Origin: Datnioides undecimradiatus
Lineage: Eukaryota > Chordata > Actinopteri > Lobotiformes > Datnioididae
Assembly (NCBI GenBank): GCA_008933995.1
Contig: WARS01000016.1
Location: 11,279,848-11,343,847, forward strand
DNA: 64,000 nt
Direction of reading: 5' to 3'
Position 1 is the first letter of the stretch, and every line of letters begins with the position of its first letter. The translations under genes were made by a program, and so were the position numbers. Positions 62,728 to 64,000 of this stretch are shown here, in pieces. Below the pieces are notes generated by a model. The model was not told the DNA's origin. It saw nothing but the letters and a program-made list of their open reading frames with translations, and searched no databases.

Positions 62728-63135
62728 TCCCTCCCCCTCTTTGCAGTATTTTACCTTTCATTCCTGTCCAGCAGCTCCCAGTCTCCCTCCTCCTCAGCAT
62801 CCTCCTTCTCCATGTTCCCTGCTTTTTTGCATTTACTCTTATTCCCTATTTTGCATTTTCTTTATTCTCTCTCTTTTATAGCTGTTCTCCGTTTTTGATT
62901 TACAAGACACTGTCATATTTCTCACCAGGTGCTTTAGCCGCCCCCTCCTTCCTGCTCATCTTCACCACTAATGCCTCACCATCTATCCCTGCCTTTATTC
63001 CTCCATTCCTCCATTGCTCTGCTTCTTATCCCCTCCTTTTCTTTGCCATCCTTCAGGCTGCATCTCTTTTTTTTTTTCTCTGCCTTCCTCACCAATCCTC
63101 TGCTCTTTCCCTCTTTCCATCTCGCTTCTGTCCAT
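62728..63135 (+). repeat. Long polypyrimidine tract in camk2 intron 2
   Basis: Some 400 bp in which the plus strand is strongly C/T-rich (CTCCCTCCCCCTC, CCTCCTCCTCAG, CTTTTTTTTTTTTC types). It is not a simple repeat. Apparent long open frames here reflect composition only. Confidence 0.7.
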
Positions 63136-63303
63136 GTTGACCCTCACACTTGCTGAGTGCAGTGTTGGTAATAGACACCTCAGCAGACGGATCAGTGTCT
63201 TGCCACTTGCATGCTGGGACAGATTTTCCAAAAATACTGCAAAGGGTTATCTCACCACATATGCATGCAGATCTGCGGGTGTGCACAAACACACACTCTT
63301 CTT

Positions 63304-63366
63304 TCTATATATCTATATATATCTGTATATCTATATCTATACCTATATCTATTTATATATATAAAA
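63304..63366. repeat. TA/TATC low-complexity repeat
   Basis: Interrupted TATATC and TATA units in camk2 intron 2. Confidence 0.85.
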
Positions 63367-63851
63367 TAACCCTCTTTTTCTGCTATCTGTTCATGTGTAG
63401 TGGTTTACGTACCGGGCATGCTAGCGTGTCAGATATGGTCTTACCCTCTTTCCGCGATAAGCCCTAGAATTGCAACTCTGATTCCCTTCTCTCTGGCAGG
63501 ATCATGACCTTCCCCCAACCCCACGCCACCACTGTGTCTGTGTGTTTGCCTATGCAAGTGCATGTGCGTGTGTGAGTATATATAATTTAAAAGGGTTTAG
63601 GGTAGGATTGGTGGCTGGAAAGCGGGTAGATCAGGGCACTGTGTGTGTGTATGTGTGTTTGGTGTTTGTGGTTATGCATGCGCACACATGTGTGGTGGGC
63701 CTATAGGACCAGTCACAACCCTGCAATCTGCAATCCTGATTATGCAGCATTTCATTAAGAGCAGCAGATAAGTCAGTGAGTAAGAGGAAGCAGGGGAGAG
63801 AGAGAGAGCAAGAAAAGGATATGAAGCAAAGGAAGAGAGAACATTTAAAAG

Positions 63852-63912
63852 AGTGTGTGTGTATGTGCATGTGTGCGCGTGTGTATGCGTGCGCACGTGT
63901 GTGCGTGCATGC
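63852..63912. repeat. GT-rich microsatellite
   Basis: Interrupted GT/GC alternating repeat in camk2 intron 2. Confidence 0.8.
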
Positions 63913-64000
63913 TGTATCCCTCACAGCAGTTGAATATTTGTCCTCTCCCTTCATGCATGCGTCAGTGTCCTGTCACTATGACTCTGTCTGCTATCTTATG

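Noticed and set aside
62709-63140. 143-residue open frame in camk2 intron 2
   Set aside because: It lies wholly in the polypyrimidine tract. Lack of stops follows from C/T-rich composition.
1-64000. CRISPR arrays, bacterial operons, tRNA or rRNA genes
   Set aside because: No spaced direct repeats, cloverleaf or rRNA-like sequence noticed. Gene structure is plainly vertebrate.

Overview
The window is nuclear DNA from a ray-finned fish, most likely a percomorph teleost. Genes are split into many short exons with GT-AG introns. The protein sequences match vertebrate families throughout. The two CXCL8-type chemokines have the teleost form (eroded ELR motif), and transposon remnants are of fish type (piggyBac, hAT, LINE tails), with many CA/GT microsatellites. 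No bacterial operon, CRISPR, rRNA or tRNA was seen.

Layout, left to right. 2-7044 (+): the 3' part of polq, DNA polymerase theta, cut by the window edge. 9477-18949 (-): uba6, the E1 enzyme for ubiquitin and FAT10, complete in 31 coding exons. 20752-23157 (+): grhpr, complete in 9 exons. 26150-28911 (-): zbtb5, 3 coding exons. 31268-34791 (+): polr1e, 12 exons. 35859-40908 (-): fbxo10, 10 coding exons. 42007-46942: a transposon-rich island with a decayed piggyBac transposase joined to a decayed coiled-coil fragment, then a hAT element with a perfect 8-bp target duplication. 50228-50873 (-) and 54695-55435 (+): two CXC chemokines of the CXCL8 lineage, head to head. 58615-61757 (+, continuing past the window): the first two coding exons of a CaM kinase II gene, most likely delta.

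The order grhpr-zbtb5-polr1e-fbxo10 is the same neighbourhood as human chromosome 9p13 (from memory). uba6, cxcl8 and camk2d have their human counterparts on chromosome 4q, so the fish segment joins two ancestral blocks. Neighbouring genes alternate strand, giving two divergent promoter regions (uba6/grhpr and zbtb5/polr1e) and three tail-to-tail junctions.

Exon boundaries were read by hand from splice signals and reading frame. For every complete gene the summed exon lengths are a multiple of three: uba6 1025 aa, grhpr 359, zbtb5 737, polr1e 416, fbxo10 985, chemokines 92 and 99 aa. I found no clearly new multi-gene system. The observations most worth following are a TAACGTTA/AACGTTAGCTA motif confined to promoter regions, the unusual chemokine pair, a mitochondrial-type presequence on grhpr, a CaaX end on fbxo10, a GC-AG first intron in uba6, and the piggyBac/coiled-coil chimera.
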